This document shows positions 1 through 12,659 of a DNA stretch of 64,000 nucleotides, piece by piece. The notes beneath the pieces are model-generated. The model ran no database searches. It was given only the letters and a program-made list of their open reading frames with translations, and was not told the DNA's origin. The position numbers and the translations under genes are program-made. Within the stretch, counting starts at the first letter, position 1. The number at the start of each line of letters is the position of its first letter. Location of the stretch: contig JAKOGI010000004.1 in NCBI GenBank assembly GCA_029747015.1, forward strand, positions 1,576,001 to 1,640,000, in the 5' to 3' direction. This DNA is from Carnegiea gigantea (Eukaryota; Streptophyta; Magnoliopsida; Caryophyllales; Cactaceae).

Positions 1-2
1 TG

Positions 3-623
3 ACTCAAAGGTTGAGTCAACAACCAGGGTCGCAAACACCCATGTCAGTTAAGAAAGGGGAGATGACACTGTGTCACCGGTTGCTCTTCTGGTTCATCAT
101 CAAGAACATCATCCCCCGTGGCCAAGGGCGTAACCTTGCAGATGCAATGGATCAATGCCTGACCGATCTTCTGGACCGGGGAGAGCAGATCAACCTACCA
201 GCCATCATGATCAGTCATATCTCCGGCATTGCAAACACGGCTAGAGAACATGATCTGGGGTATGGATTTCTTCTGACTTCAGTCTTTGAGCACTTTGGGG
301 TTTCTTTGCAGAAGAAGGTAGGGGTCCAAGTGACAGATGAGATAGGAAGCAGCACCCTGATCAGTTGTAGGTTCAAGCTTGCAAAGGGTGAGACTGCTGG
401 TTCCAAACAGGGGCCTCAAACACCCTTCACCCCTGTTCCTGGTCCTTCCTCTAGTGAGCCTTCTGTTGATGCCTTGCTTCTGGACCACAACCGGTTGAAG
501 ACCGAGCTCACTGAGGTTAAAGCTGCACTTGCCGAGGAGAAGGCTCTCAATGCCAAGCGCCATGAGGATCTGATGTCAATTCTCTCCGTCCTCACAGCCA
601 AACTCTCTTCTCCTCCACCCTGA
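3..623 (+). CDS. Partial Sirevirus downstream ORF (plant-transposon-protein domain), C-terminal part
   Basis: The frame is open from the window edge, so the start is missing; about 206 codons remain up to the TGA at 621-623. The protein is clearly homologous to the end of the ORF at 47001-48872. Shared blocks include IKNIIPRGQGRN, DQCLxDLLDR, INLPAIMI and HDLGYGFLLT, followed by a proline/serine-rich linker and a short acidic coiled-coil-like tail (LKTELTEVKAALAEEKAL). It resembles the family annotated in plants as putative plant transposon protein domain. The function is unknown; position after pol suggests an env-like or accessory role, which is speculation. Confidence 0.8.
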   Translation, partial: TQRLSQQPGSQTPMSVKKGEMTLCHRLLFWFIIKNIIPRGQGRNLADAMDQCLTDLLDRGEQINLPAIMISHISGIANTAREHDLGYGFLLTSVFEHFGVSLQKKVGVQVTDEIGSSTLISCRFKLAKGETAGSKQGPQTPFTPVPGPSSSEPSVDALLLDHNRLKTELTEVKAALAEEKALNAKRHEDLMSILSVLTAKLSSPPP

Positions 624-935
624 ATCAGCTCAACCCCCTGATCCTTCCCTGTTCTGCATTTCTTTATTTTCCACCCTGTTCTCAACAAATGTTTCTAGCT
701 ATCTGGTTGTGCTTTGTGCCTGACAATGGTTTTTGCTAATCTTGGTTGGATCTACTGTAATGTGTGCCATGCTTATCTTCTTGTTGTTATTTGTTTATGC
801 GTGACTCGGATGGCCAATATCATTACCGTACCATATACTTGAGTATAACGCAGGATGTTTTTTTTCCATTACCCAAGAGGTGGTGACTGCAAACACCCTG
901 CTTCTCTTGTTTGACCTGACCACCCTTTTTCGATG

Positions 936-1120
936 ATGTCAAAAGGGGGAAGATGGGCATGACCATGACCAGGATCATTTCAGTTTGACCTAGCTTCAGT
1001 TGACTTCTCAAAACAAAAAGGGGGAAGATGGGCTTGACCATGAACGTTTATCTTGAAACTTGCTTTTGCCTTTTACGTCAATATGGTCATTTGGTCTGTC
1101 ATCATCAAAAAGGGAGAAAT
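936..1120 (+). other. Repeated polypurine tracts before the 3' LTR
   Basis: Three purine runs of the type AAAAGGGGGAAGA occur near 944, 1016 and 1106; the last ends exactly at the LTR start. The first two are followed by the same short stretch, so the block is partly duplicated. Multiple polypurine tracts upstream of the 3' LTR are a described feature of Sireviruses; the terminal one would prime plus-strand synthesis. Confidence 0.7.
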
Positions 1121-2761
1121 TGTTGGGAAATTATTGACCCCATCATTATGTAATGTAAGGTTTTGATGATAACAAACACAAATGGAATATACACTTGAGT
1201 ATGTTGATCGAGCAGGTTCCAAATACTGTTTGGAAAATTTTGAAATTACTTGATTAACCATAGTCGAGAACAGGTCTTAAGAACAGGTTCTCAGAACAGC
1301 TGAATGGCAAAGAACTTAAAGCACATCAAAGACATGGAGTACTCAAGGAGCAGCTCAGGAAACAGTTCTGAGTAACATCGTAGCAACAGGTCTTAAAAAT
1401 AGTTCCTCAGAACAGCTGAATGGAAAAGAACTTAAAGCACATCAAAGACATGAAGAACTCCAGAAACAGCTCAGGGAATAGTTCTGAGTAACACCACAGC
1501 ATTGAAGTAACAAGTCAAGATCCTATAGATGCTGTCCGGTTGATTCAACAAGAGTCTTGGTCTGTCATAGGTTTTATTTTCTTAGATTCTTGTTAATATG
1601 CCACTTGGAAGAACTCGATTTAACATTACTTTGAATGATTTTTAAGAACACTGTCTCAGATCAGTTCTGAGATCAGGGTTCAGACTGTTTTTAAGCCAAA
1701 ATAATTTTTCACAGTTTTTTTCCAAATCTTGGGCTGACGTTTTTGAAATTATTTGAGATAAATTTTCTGTTATCATTAAACCCAGGATAAGTTAATCTTT
1801 GGCTCTGAAAATATATTGTGGAGATTTTAAGTCTAGCTTTAAGTTAATCTTTGGCTCTGAAAATATATTGTGGAGATTTTAAGTCTAGCTTTTAAAGGAA
1901 ATCTTTTATAAAATAAATCAAACTCTTATTTTTGGAATATGAATAAGAAGATAGGAAATTTTAGAATTTGGCTACTGAAAATATTAGTCACTTTCTATAA
2001 TTTTTTAGGAGCAAAAAGATCTTATACTTGTGGCTCAAGCACACAAAAGATCTTGTTGCCCTCTACTATTTAAGAAGCTTCTCCACCTCCTCATTGAACA
2101 TAACACACACGGTTTTATACACGGCTTTGCACACGATTTCATAAATATTTTTGAGAAAGTTTTTACACGGTTTTTCTAGGGATTTAACTTGCAAATCATA
2201 TTTTCAGAAAAACCTTTAAAGTGTGTGTGAAAATTGAGTCATCTTCCTTGGCATACTAGGAGCAAAAATTGTACCTTACATTCGCTTAGTTAGAAGCACA
2301 AAAGTAAGGTGTTTTTATTCTCTTCTTTCATCAAAGCGAGAGTTGAGTGTGTCCAAGCCTAGGGAAGCTTTGGACGTGTGTAATTCGTCTTGGGGAGACG
2401 ATTACGTGAGTGTGTCCAAGTCTGGGAGACTAGGACGTGGTGTGTAACTAGTCTAGGGTAGACAGTTACGTGTGTTGCAATTGTAACAGTGAAGGTTACC
2501 TTTGTAATGTGTTTAGCCCGTTTAGTGAAAGTGTGTGAAAATCCTACAGGGGTAAGTCGTGGTTTTTGCCTCGGTTGGGCTCAAGGTGTTTCCACGTAAA
2601 AATCTTGTGTTCTCATCTTTCAATTATTTTGCTGTTTCACACTTTCTGTGCACGTTACAAACAGTTTGTCCAAACAAGTTCCAAGCCTGTTCCCAGAAAC
2701 TGCGAAAATCTGCCAACACAATTCACCCCCCTCTTGTGTTAGTGTACTCTCAATTCTAACA
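1121..2761 (+). repeat. 3' LTR (1641 bp)
   Basis: Starts TGTTGGGAAATT directly after a polypurine tract and ends TTCTAACA. Internally it has a tandem duplication of about 52 bp (near 1790-1895) and a looser duplication of about 100 bp around 1265-1490 with repeated AGAACAG motifs. The 3' half has repeated 'gtgtgtccaag...gacgtg' phrases that recur in the LTRs at 40593 and 49173, so this is a related family. Confidence 0.85.
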
Positions 2762-2782
2762 TATATAAAATTGTAAAAAGAA

Positions 2783-3005
2783 AAGGATTTAAAGCTGATC
2801 CTTCATGCAACCCAATGTCAACATGAAAGTCCTTTGCACCTCCTCCTAACGTCTTCATCCCTTGTCTTCGCCTTCTTGTACATGTTTTTAATAATTTGAA
2901 TATTTCTAAAGGGTAAAATTTTCTTCTCCAGGCAATTCAAAAGTACTTCAATGGGTGTCTTATCATGAGTCTCCTCAACATCGATAAACACTACATGGAA
3001 ATCAT
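2783..3005 (-). pseudogene. Fragment of LINE (non-LTR) reverse transcriptase
   Basis: Read on the minus strand, this contains a recognisable RT block: VFIDVEETHDKTP (compare the usual VFIDLEKAYDRVP), then an EVLLNCLEKK-like helix and IQIIKNMYKKAKT. A second frame has DFHVDIGLHEGSALNP (usual form: GLHQGS-LSP). Stops and a frameshift break it, so only about 75 codons of palm domain remain. The catalytic YADD region is not visible. It lies about 20 bp beyond the end of the Sirevirus LTR. Confidence 0.75.
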
Positions 3006-4722
3006 TTTATTTGTTCCCATAAAATTTCATAAATCTCGTAATATATTACTTAAGACAAGTAATGTAATATACAATACTTAGAAGACGAGCGCACGACTAA
3101 GCCCTTCCGACACACTCATAAATTACGTATTTACTTATCGTATTTTTGCCCTTGCTTAGTAGTTCTGTAGCAGGTTTTTCAGAGTTAAATCCCAAGAACT
3201 TGCATCAGAAGATATGCTCGAGTAGTTTGGGTCCACTTTTAAACTTTTGGCCAATTAAAAGTCCAAACAAGCTTTCTTCGTTCGCACCGGTAGCCTCTGT
3301 TACAGAAGTGAAAGGATCCATTAGTAGTTTGCTTTCTTGAGGGAGAATGGCAAATTGCTCAAGCGAACTGTTGGACATAATTATAATAAATACTTTTTAT
3401 TTCATCCCATGTGTTTCACTTCTTGCTCGTTTTAAGAAGAAAGTTAAAATATCATAATGACCTATCTTGCAATCACCTTTTATGGTACCGTCTCACTGAA
3501 GACAAAGTCACTGGATTTGAAAAGGATAGGAAAGAACTTCAATTCCATTCCCTCTATGTTGAAAAAGGGCAGGTCAAAAAGTGCATAGAGGGAGCCTACT
3601 CAATTACACGTCTGCTTCCGGACAAAACATTTGACCAACACGGACAGAAAGGACTTTCTTTCTTTAAAAATGGGACCCCAAAAAGCCACCCAAAAAAAAA
3701 TAAAAAAATGTTGGACCCACTTTAGGGGATGAATGTGTGGGCTAGGTTCAGTATTTTGTCCACAATGAGCCGCCACGTCTCACGCGGACCTATCCAATCG
3801 AATCAATGCGAGAGGGAAAAAGCCGACAAGGCTCTTCAACCCTATCCATTCCTAAATTTTAAGCATTTAGTTTATGTTCTTCTCAATTGATTTTTCGAAA
3901 AGAAATTATGATAAACTCTGTCAAATAATTGATAGAATTATACTAAGAAACTAATATATTTTCTTCGTATTTGTTTGATTTCTATGTTGTATCATATTAT
4001 TAAGAGTATATGATTTTATAAATAACTTAAGCACATAGAAATTAAGACTTTCTATAAAATAAATATATATAAAAAGTGTCACGAGACATATAAAAATAAT
4101 TACTTTTAACGTATAATGAATGTTTTTGTATTTGTTGGGTGAGAGAAATTGAACTAGCACCCAAAAATTCTCATATCATATAAATTTACATTCTGACGTA
4201 TATTTTATCTATACATGATTATATAAACCTGTATAAATATCTATGTAAATGAGTATACTTGGTCTATATATGATCACACATACATGTATAAATAGATGGT
4301 AATTGAGTACACATCAGTATACTAAGAGCAACAATTTACACTCATAAAAGTCGATTCTCTGAAATTGTTATTAGACACTTCAATTTACATAAATCTTATG
4401 TTCTCCTTTACACAAATGACGAAAAATCTAATGAGTTTGTTGTTTTGTTTTTCTTGAGAACTTCTCAAAAGAATAAAATATTATCATTTACTAGACATTT
4501 TTGAAATCAACATCAACATTTAAAAAATTTCTCCTCGTAGCAATACCTCGCAACTTTTCTTCAAAACTATAAATCTATCCTTCCAAATAACTCCAATAAA
4601 ATCTTACATTCTACAATTTAATTATTTAAATATATCTGCCCCCATTTCCTTGCCCCTCTCTCTCTCTCTCTCTCTCTATACATATATATGTATGTATGTA
4701 TGTGTGTGTGTATATGTGTGTG

Positions 4723-4763
<41 letters not shown>

Positions 4764-5789
4764 GCCCCAAAAAATTAAATATCATTATAAAGAATTATTT
4801 CAAATTTTAAGCTCAGGAACTATTGCTAATAGTAAAATGTATTATGAATTTTTATTTCAGATTTTAAGATCAGCAACTAGTATTCAAATTACATTTTCAC
4901 CTTGACTGTAGTTGAGTACTTAGACAAGTGCACAAAAAAAATAAAATAAAATTATCCAAATACTTATGCCATCCAATTGGCCAAAGTCAGTTTAAATCAT
5001 TATCCAAAATTCTATCATCCATTGACACCTTTCCACGAATTGGTTTTTTAATGAATAATAATTTCTAAACTGCCCAAAAAGTCAACCGATTGAAACTCTC
5101 ATTATGTATGTGCATGTATCACATGTTGATTCAACGTTCAATGAAATCTAAAAGGAAAAATAAGAATTCGTACTAATATGGTAGCATAATATTGTCACAA
5201 TAGTATGATATTTCCGTAACAAGTTTTAATGAGTTTCATACAAAATTGTATTGCATAAAATATATCATGAAATAAATCTTTTTATAATAACTTTTAATAA
5301 TAATTGAACTAACTAAAATTTATTTAAATGTGACCATGATAATTATTATTGTTAGATAAAATATCAATCACCCCTAACTTAAAAGATTTACTTAAAAACC
5401 TAACTGTAACACTTTTAAAAAAATCATCTACAAAAAAATTCATCGTATAATAATTATGATCTAGGACGATTTTACTTAAAAATTGGTATAATATAAGAAT
5501 AACTGTATTCCAATAAAATGGACAAGGAAAAGATTGAAGACAAAAAAGGATTTAAGACAGATTATAGTAAGAAATCACAAGCAGCCACGTTCCCTTTTCC
5601 AGCCAATGTGATGGATAAATTAAATTAACAAATCGCACACATAGTCCAACGCAAAATGGATTACAACAATGCGAGAATAGTACCAACACCATTCTGATGC
5701 GAATCCACAGCAACGTACATTGCCTTTGTGGAGAGGGAAACGCAGACACCAGATACAGACAGAGACACAGAAGAGAGAGAAACGGAGAG
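3006..5789. other. AT-rich intergenic region upstream of the bZIP gene
   Basis: I see no supportable gene here. An ORF of about 100 codons at 3411-3725 (+) has no recognisable motif. From 3850 to 5500 the sequence is very AT-rich. The last 100-150 bp (about 5640-5789) turn GC/purine-richer and are likely 5' UTR of the bZIP gene; no clear TATA box was identified. Confidence 0.5.
4657..4764. repeat. Compound microsatellite (CT)n-(TA/TG)n
   Basis: About 11 CT units are followed directly by TATG/TG and TA runs. Simple repeat; no function claimed. Confidence 0.9.
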
Positions 5790-8700
5790 ATGAATAGGGT
5801 GTTCTCAGTGGAAGACATCACCGACCAATTCTGGCCGCCGGCGACTTTGCCGGCGGAGAATCCGACCATGAATAGGAGCGCGTCGGAGTGGGCGCTGGAG
5901 AGGTTCTTACAAGAGACTACTTCTTCTCTCTCCGACACCTCCTCCTCGAGATCCGCCGCCGAAAACGACGTCGTTGAGATCAACGATAATAGCAACAACA
6001 AGTGCTCTGCTCAGTCCAGGCCCACGACGACGTCGTTTAGTCCTGGGTCGAGTCTTCCCGTGGATGCCGATGAGTATCAGGCGTTTCTCAAGAGCAAGCT
6101 TAATTTGGCCTGCGCTGCTGTTGCTATGACAAGGGTATATTCGACATTTTGAATGTGACGGGTGATGATTTTGCTTTTTGGGGGCTTTATTTTTGTGTGT
6201 GGTGTTTGAATTGTTTGATGGGTGACTGTGGTGTGGTTTGCCATTTTTGCTGGATGGGGAATTGTGTTTGAGATTTTGGGCTCTGTTTGATTTGATGGGT
6301 TGATCTTTTTTTTTTTTTTTTCAGTTTCTTTTCATTAGCGGATTACTTTTGAGCTTTTTTGTGCTGTTTGATTGGATGGAATGCTTTTATTTTGCCATTT
6401 CTGTAGATTAGAGGCATATGATTGTTCTTCTACTGATGATTGACATGGTGGGTGTAATTGATTTTCTCCAAATATAGGTCAAAGTTCATCAGCTGTTCAG
6501 CTCTGATCAGATGTTTTTATTGTAATATTGGTTAACCATACTTGAGTAAGCGTGCACTCTCGTTTGATATAAACAACATTTCTAAAATAACTGCTGCAGG
6601 TGTTCTGGGTTCACTCTTGTGATTGCTAATTACTAATCTGCAAAAAAAACCTCTAAAAGAAAGCCATAATAGTCTGCAATCTGCGTGAAGTTTTACATCT
6701 GGGGCTGCGTCATTTGAAAGCTTTGATTCTGTACTTTGGTTTTCAAAATACCTGTGCTCTGTTTTATGATGTTTTGGTTGAACACGTTAGCATGTTTTAT
6801 AATGTTCTTTGTATCGTTTGTTGTTTTTTTGGTTGGATGTTCGTCAGTTCATGGTTTTTACCTTTGCTTGAATTGTCTCTGTGATGAATTTTGGATGAAG
6901 TGGGTCTGAGCTGGCATATTAGTAGAAGCCTATGATCACCCTTGAGATGGTTGCTTTGCTTTAAGTTTGTCTGAAGTTTATACTTGATGGATTTTTGTGA
7001 ACAAAGCCTGTTCTTGGTTCAACAGTAGTGCTTGTATTCGGCTGCTAAATTGGACAGCCATAAGGGGATGTTAAATTTAACACTCCCTTGCTTATGCTTT
7101 TGAGTTCTTCAATAAATTCAACACCAAGCTATCTATATTCTTTAGCATGGTGTCCTAAATCGTAATACTTTTCCCTCATAAATTGTCATCCAGCTTCTGT
7201 GTGCCCCTGAAATTTTGGTTTTTGTAGTCCGGCGTTTCTAAATACTTCTTATCTTTGTTTAGATAGCCAAACACACAATTGTGAGACCATCCAGCGAACG
7301 GCAGGGCTATCATCTAACTGGACTCTGCATTGACACTTGTTTTTGATACTGTGTTTCTCTTTTCTTCACCAGCCCTCCAATGAATTCCTCTCCATCCTCT
7401 CTCTGTAATCATCGGGTACCGCTGCTGGTTGTCCGTATTGAGTGCACTTGTCAGTCCTGATAAACCCTTTTATCATCGTGATGTGCGTCTACTCTTCAAT
7501 CTAATTGTATCCTATTATAAATCTCTTTCGTATTAAATATTTCCAATTCTGGCAGTTTGCCACAAATCTCTCAGTTTATTTCAGAATCTTTGTTGGGGAA
7601 CGGAATCTCTCTGGTGTGTCTTGTAATGGGCTGACTGATGATTGAGACTTCTGGATGTTTTTCTATGTTATATACCCAATGTTTACTGGAGTAGGAGCTA
7701 TAAGTGCCAATTTTTGTGTATTCTAGAGTTAGGACCCCTTCATGTAAGTCGTTTCCTTGGAATTTTCGGTTGAATTGGACTAGTGTGTTGACCTGCATTC
7801 TAATTGAATGCGGATGTTTGTTTCACTTTTTTTTCCCCTAACTTGCAAGATTCTCCATTGTGCTGAAGAACTTTCAGCTGTGTATCCCTAAATTATCATG
7901 CAACCATTTACCCCACTTATGTTTTCAAGGATGGAAGTCACAAAGATGATAGAAGATAAATTATTTGTTGTGGAGCATGACAACTTTCCTCAGAAAGAAA
8001 GAAGCTATGAGACATATGAGACTGTGAATCATTGGAAACTGTCACACCTTAAAATTGGTGCCGTTGTCCAACACAGACTCTGAGAGTCTTTCTTCTGGGG
8101 GAGTGTTGCGTCTAATTGTTTGGGATGCTGGGATTTTGGCCTTCACATTTCAATGCTCTGAAGTAATTGTGATTTTATGGCAGAGCTGCGAGCACGTCCT
8201 TTAGCAGACTTGTAGAAACCTACCTTCTTTTTGACACATGAACACAAAATTGTCTCACAATAGTATCTGAACTTTCCGTATCTGTAATCTCTTGCAACTG
8301 TTTTACTTCTTACAGCCCTGCATTTTGTTGTGTTCTGTTTCTCCTTCTTGTCTTTGTGATGCTTCCTTATTCCATGAACCAGTTCTAGTCTAATGATCCT
8401 CTGAGCTCGTTCACTTTCTGTTTCTTTTAGATGATTTAAGGCAAGTGACACTTTTGTGGATTGTATTAGTAACTGCTATGATCTCGCTTTTTTCATTGTG
8501 TCATTAAGTTTCTTTCATGAGAAGACGACATTTTCATACTATACTGTATGAGTGAGATTTATATTTGATTCTAGCTCATATTTGTGTCAATAGGCACCCT
8601 TTGTTATAAACCAGAGTTCGACTGGCGCAGTAGAAAATGCAAAACAGGTTTCAGCTGATTCACAATCAGGTTCCCGTCCTCCAGCTAAAGGTCGGTGTCT

Positions 8701-11677
8701 AGACTCATATGGATATATGCTACTACACCTACCTTGCGCTTATGCATGGTGAAAGCGAATCTTAATATTGTGCATGTTCAGTAGTTTCACAGTGGTCGTA
8801 TAACAATTTGCCCTTTATTGGAGTTCAACCTTCTAATGACTTGTGCTATTAAATGAAATGCTTGCTTCATGACTACTTCACTAGTGTGGTAATTTATGCA
8901 CCATATAATTCTTGCAGCTGGACGTCTCAACTGGCTGGAGCCAAACAAAGTATTAACCATCTGAATCGGTGGCTGTATGGCTATTAATTTCCAGATTCAT
9001 GGATCTGACCCTTATGTCATTAATTTTCCATGTACAATCTAAAGTTGGACTTCAAATACCTTTTGCCGTCATCTAGTTTTGTACTGTGACTGTGGCTAAC
9101 CATCAAATGAGGTATTTTGGACTTCACCAATTGTGCTTGTGTGTGATGAGATCAAACAGTACTCATCCTAGATTTGGGGGCACTGAACTTCAATTATTTC
9201 AACTATGGAGGGCCAGTGAAGTTGATATTGTAATAAAGTGGTTCACGGTCACCCCTGGTAGGTACTGTTAGCAAGAGGGGAGGGATATCTTTGTTCTCTA
9301 CTTGAAAAGGGAAGGGGAGATGATAGTTGACAGTTCAGTTCAGCTTGATTCACTGATATAATACCCATGTAAGCTAGATAGCTGGTTTCCAAACTGTAAC
9401 CAATATGCTAACTATTGTCTGTAGGTCTCCTGGCCTTTTCTTTGTTGTTTTGGGTAGTGTTATATGTTAATGTAGATGTTAAGATCTTAAAATGTTGACT
9501 ATCCATATTATTGCAATGCAGGGTCCCAAAATAAAGATGCTGGAGGTTCTACTGGAATTCCTTCCCAGTCTTCTATGGAAAAGAAACCTGGTGCTCAGGC
9601 AAAGCAGACGACAAGTTGTTCGTCGAGAGAGCTGTCAGATGATGATGAAACTGAGGGTGAAAACGAAGCAACCGGAAACATGGACCCGGTTGATGTAAAG
9701 CGTGTGAGGAGGTATTATTGTGTCTCTTGCAACCTATTTCAATGTTTTCAACCTCCCCCCCCCCCCCCCAACCCCCCGGTGCAGGGAAAAAGAACCACCA
9801 ATCCTATGCAGTCAGAAATTCAGCTTTTGCATATGGCAAGATCACCCCTAGTAGGAAGCCCGTCTAATGGTTTTGTCATGACATGGTGACCCAGGTCTGT
9901 CCATTTTCTGTGTTCGCGTTGTTCTCTATATGATGACAATGACCTAAGAGTGTGCATTGACAATATTCAGAAATTGCTCAGTGGTAAATGTCATTGCTCT
10001 ACTATCAGGGCACCTGGTACGCCATACACTTCTTAAAAATGTGAGAAACCCAATTTCTTAGGATACTTGTTATGGTGAACAGTTGTGGTAGCATTTGCAA
10101 GAGTATGCATTGTTATTCTAAGAAGAGGAAATCATCTTATGAGGGTCCAGAGTGTAGTAAGATTATCCACATTTCTTCTTTTCCGTATCCCCAAAAAAAA
10201 AAGGATTATCCGCATTTGTCGTGTAGCTGAGTGACCAGTAGCAGGAAATCCAAATCCAAATCTGAATCCATACCTCAGGAGCCCGTCTAGGTGGGTCAAA
10301 TAATGTATTTCACTTCATGCTCAATAATTGGTCTCCAAAGATGAGAAGTCAGTGTTCATTTTAAGGGTATCATCAGCTAAATTTGGGCACTCTAATCCTT
10401 CAGTGTAGCTGGCTTATGGTTGATTCTTGCACAGTTGCACTTTAACATCCTTCAGTTCATTGCTGTCTCTAAGTGACTTAAGAATCCACTATCAGTATTG
10501 ATTTCCACAAGTGAATGTTTCGTACATCAGAATGCTTTCAAATAGAGAGTCCGCTAGACGCTCAAGGAGGAGAAAGCAAGCACATCTCACTGAGCTTGAA
10601 ATGCAGGTCTGTCCCCTACTCTTTTTGGTACTATTTTACAACAACCTCTGGTATTTGCCTATTTCTGCTCATCATTTTGAATGACCCCTCTATTCCATGC
10701 CATAGGTTTCTCAGTTGAGAGTTGAAAATTCTTCATTACTGAAGCGCCTGACGGACATTAGCCAAAAGTATAACGAGGCTGCTGTGGACAATAGGGTTCT
10801 GAAAGCTGATGTCGAGACATTGAGGGCAAAGGTATAAATCTACAAGTTTTTCCACAACAAATGCCGTTCAGTGCTACTGTTTTCGTATTTTTCCCCTTGT
10901 GATACGTTACAATCGATCAAAAACGTTTTCTGCGAATGCTTACTCAGTGGCCCAATTTGGTCTTTACCGTGCAAAACATAGTTAATTAAACCCATACCCT
11001 ACAGTCCCACCTAGAATAGGATATGGCCATATGGGTGGGTCAAAATGTATGCACCCTTCCCCTGACAGCTCACTCGTGAAGAGTGGAAGAGACTGTGTCC
11101 CTTGAACCTTAAACGTTAAGAGGCGTTGATTGGCTTTTATTCTAAAAGAAAACAAGGAGAATTCAGTGAAAACATTTTCTTTTCCCCATAAAAGAGTTTG
11201 TTGAAGCATTTGACAGTCCACTATATAATCCAAAGCTGAATAATGGATTAACCCAGAAAGGTCGTTCTTTAGGTGAAAATGGCTGAGGAGACAGTGAAAA
11301 GAGTTCCAGGGATGAACCCTTTGCTTCAGGCTATGTCTGAGATTTCTGCCCTGGGAATGGTGTCCTTTGGTGGGAGTCCTTCTGAGTCAACCGATGCCGC
11401 AGTCCCAGTGCAAGATATCCTGAAGCAGCCGCATTTTTATCAGCCTGTTAATAATCCTACCATTCCGTCTCCTAGTCCAGGAGTGGATACTAATGTGGCA
11501 GACATTTCCTCCCTTGATAATGTGCTCCAAAACTCAGGAGCACCATTGAATGTAAGTTCTAACAAAATGGGAAGAACTGCTTCCATGCAAAGAGTGGCGA
11601 GCTTGGAGCACCTCCAGAAAAGGATCCGAGGGGGAATTGATCAAGGTAGCTTGCATGGTGCTGGCGGTGAGCAGTAG
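5790..11677 (+). CDS. bZIP63: C-group bZIP transcription factor, bZIP63/CPRF2-like (6 exons, 412 aa)
   Basis: Exons with GT-AG borders and matching phases: 5790-6134, 8594-8690, 9522-9711, 10531-10606, 10706-10831, 11273-11677. The N-terminus ([10 protein letters not shown]...[15 protein letters not shown]) and the block [22 protein letters not shown] fit Opaque2-like C-group bZIPs. The basic region [12 protein letters not shown] is at residues 215-226 and has its own small exon. The leucine zipper runs in heptads at L233, L240, L247, I254, A261, L268 and L275. The protein should bind ACGT-core elements as homodimers or as heterodimers with S1-group bZIPs. Three serines in SnRK1-type contexts match the sites reported for Arabidopsis bZIP63 (S29, S294, S300): S32 in RSAS, S382 in RTAS and S388 in RVAS. 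That suggests energy-stress control. It is longer than Arabidopsis bZIP63 (about 314 aa) and close to parsley CPRF2 (about 400 aa). The first ATG of the conserved N-terminus was chosen as start. The product name is solid; orthology to bZIP63 rather than a sister gene is inference. Confidence 0.93.
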
Positions 11678-11888
11678 CTTATCCGTCAGATTTTTGCAAC
11701 GGCAAACTGGCAGTTGCTCTACTGTCTTGATGATTTATTTAGATCCCATTATAAGATGTATCATTGTTACATGTAAAGTGTCACAGATGGTGTTTTGAAT
11801 CTTAAAAGGCATGATCTTGCCTTCCATTTGCTGAATAGCAGCATCACCTGAGGCAGTCTCTTGCCCCTGTTTATTCAACAGCATCTGT

Positions 11889-12000
11889 TGTTTTTTTTAT
11901 GGGTAAATTAGTACACGCACACAGTTTAGGGAGAATCGAATCTTATTCTGTCTTGTGGGAACCAAGCACTCTACCACGAGGCTACCTCCAGGGAGGCAGC
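11889..12000 (-). mobile_element. tRNA-derived SINE-like element
   Basis: On the minus strand there is an A-box-like TAGCCTCGTGGTAGAGTGC and, about 35 bp later, a B-box-like AGATTCGATTCT. A run of eight T (A on the minus strand) closes it at 11891. The part next to the tail (gtaaattagtacacgcaca...tagggagaat) is repeated in diverged form at about 26108-26145 in a ZDS intron, so this is a dispersed family. Ends are approximate. Confidence 0.6.
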
Positions 12001-12608
12001 AATTAGTATTTAACTTGGATACGTTTCTCTCTTGCTTAAATGTTTTGGTATACTTCGTGGTATTTGGACAAATGAAGTTTGAAACAGCCCTTGGGATTAG
12101 GTAGGACTGTAGAAGTACAAGCTTGGATTAGATTTGGATTTGGATTCACTTAATTTGATTGAGACAATTTGGACACTAGAAAATTTTGTACGTACTGAAC
12201 TTTTGTACGTACTAAACTTGGTTTTCCTAGGGAGATTAATGTGATTACATAGTACACCATTGAGCTTGTTCTGATTTTGTCATGTATATGTAAATATACA
12301 TATACCTTTTTGATTATTTGTTCTGGTTTTGTCAACCTTACCTCAATTGCTTACGTTGGCTTCAGCCAATTTTTGCACGGACAATTTGGATAATACAAAG
12401 TTTTGCACGCACTTTCATCGAACCTAGTTTTCACAGGAGACTATTCTGAGTTTGTGACTACTCACCATTGGAACATGTTCTGGTTTTGTCGACTTTTATC
12501 AATCGCTTACGTTGGCATAAGTGAAGAAGGTACACCATTCCTCAATATTATTGATGCAGCCACTAATCACTAAGGGCCTGTTCTCTTCAATCATTTACCA
12601 CTCACAAG

Positions 12609-12612
<4 letters not shown>

Positions 12613-12656
<44 letters not shown>
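12613..12656. repeat. (AT)n microsatellite
   Basis: More than 20 uninterrupted AT units, at the presumed left end of a Helitron-like stretch. Confidence 0.95.

Positions 12657-12659
<3 letters not shown>

Larger units (their letters stand above)
1..2761 (+). mobile_element. 3' part of a Sirevirus-type Ty1/copia retrotransposon
   Basis: The window opens inside a retroelement running on the + strand. It contains the end of the ORF that lies downstream of pol, then about 500 bp with repeated purine-rich tracts, then a complete 3' LTR that begins TG and ends CA. The order matches the complete element at 40593-50644, to which the ORF and the LTR end are clearly related (both LTRs close with a similar stretch just before TGTACTCT). 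Gag, pol and the 5' LTR lie outside the window, so its age and target duplication cannot be checked. A repeated polypurine tract and an extra ORF after pol are known traits of Sireviruses; the assignment is inference from those traits. Confidence 0.85.

Noticed and set aside
3411..3725. 104-codon ORF in the spacer before the bZIP gene
   Set aside because: No recognisable domain, no splice context or neighbours supporting it, and a Lys-rich low-complexity end.
5552..6001. Minus-strand ORF of about 149 codons over bZIP exon 1
   Set aside because: Antisense to a clearly coding exon; leucine/serine-rich composition comes from the GC-rich exon.
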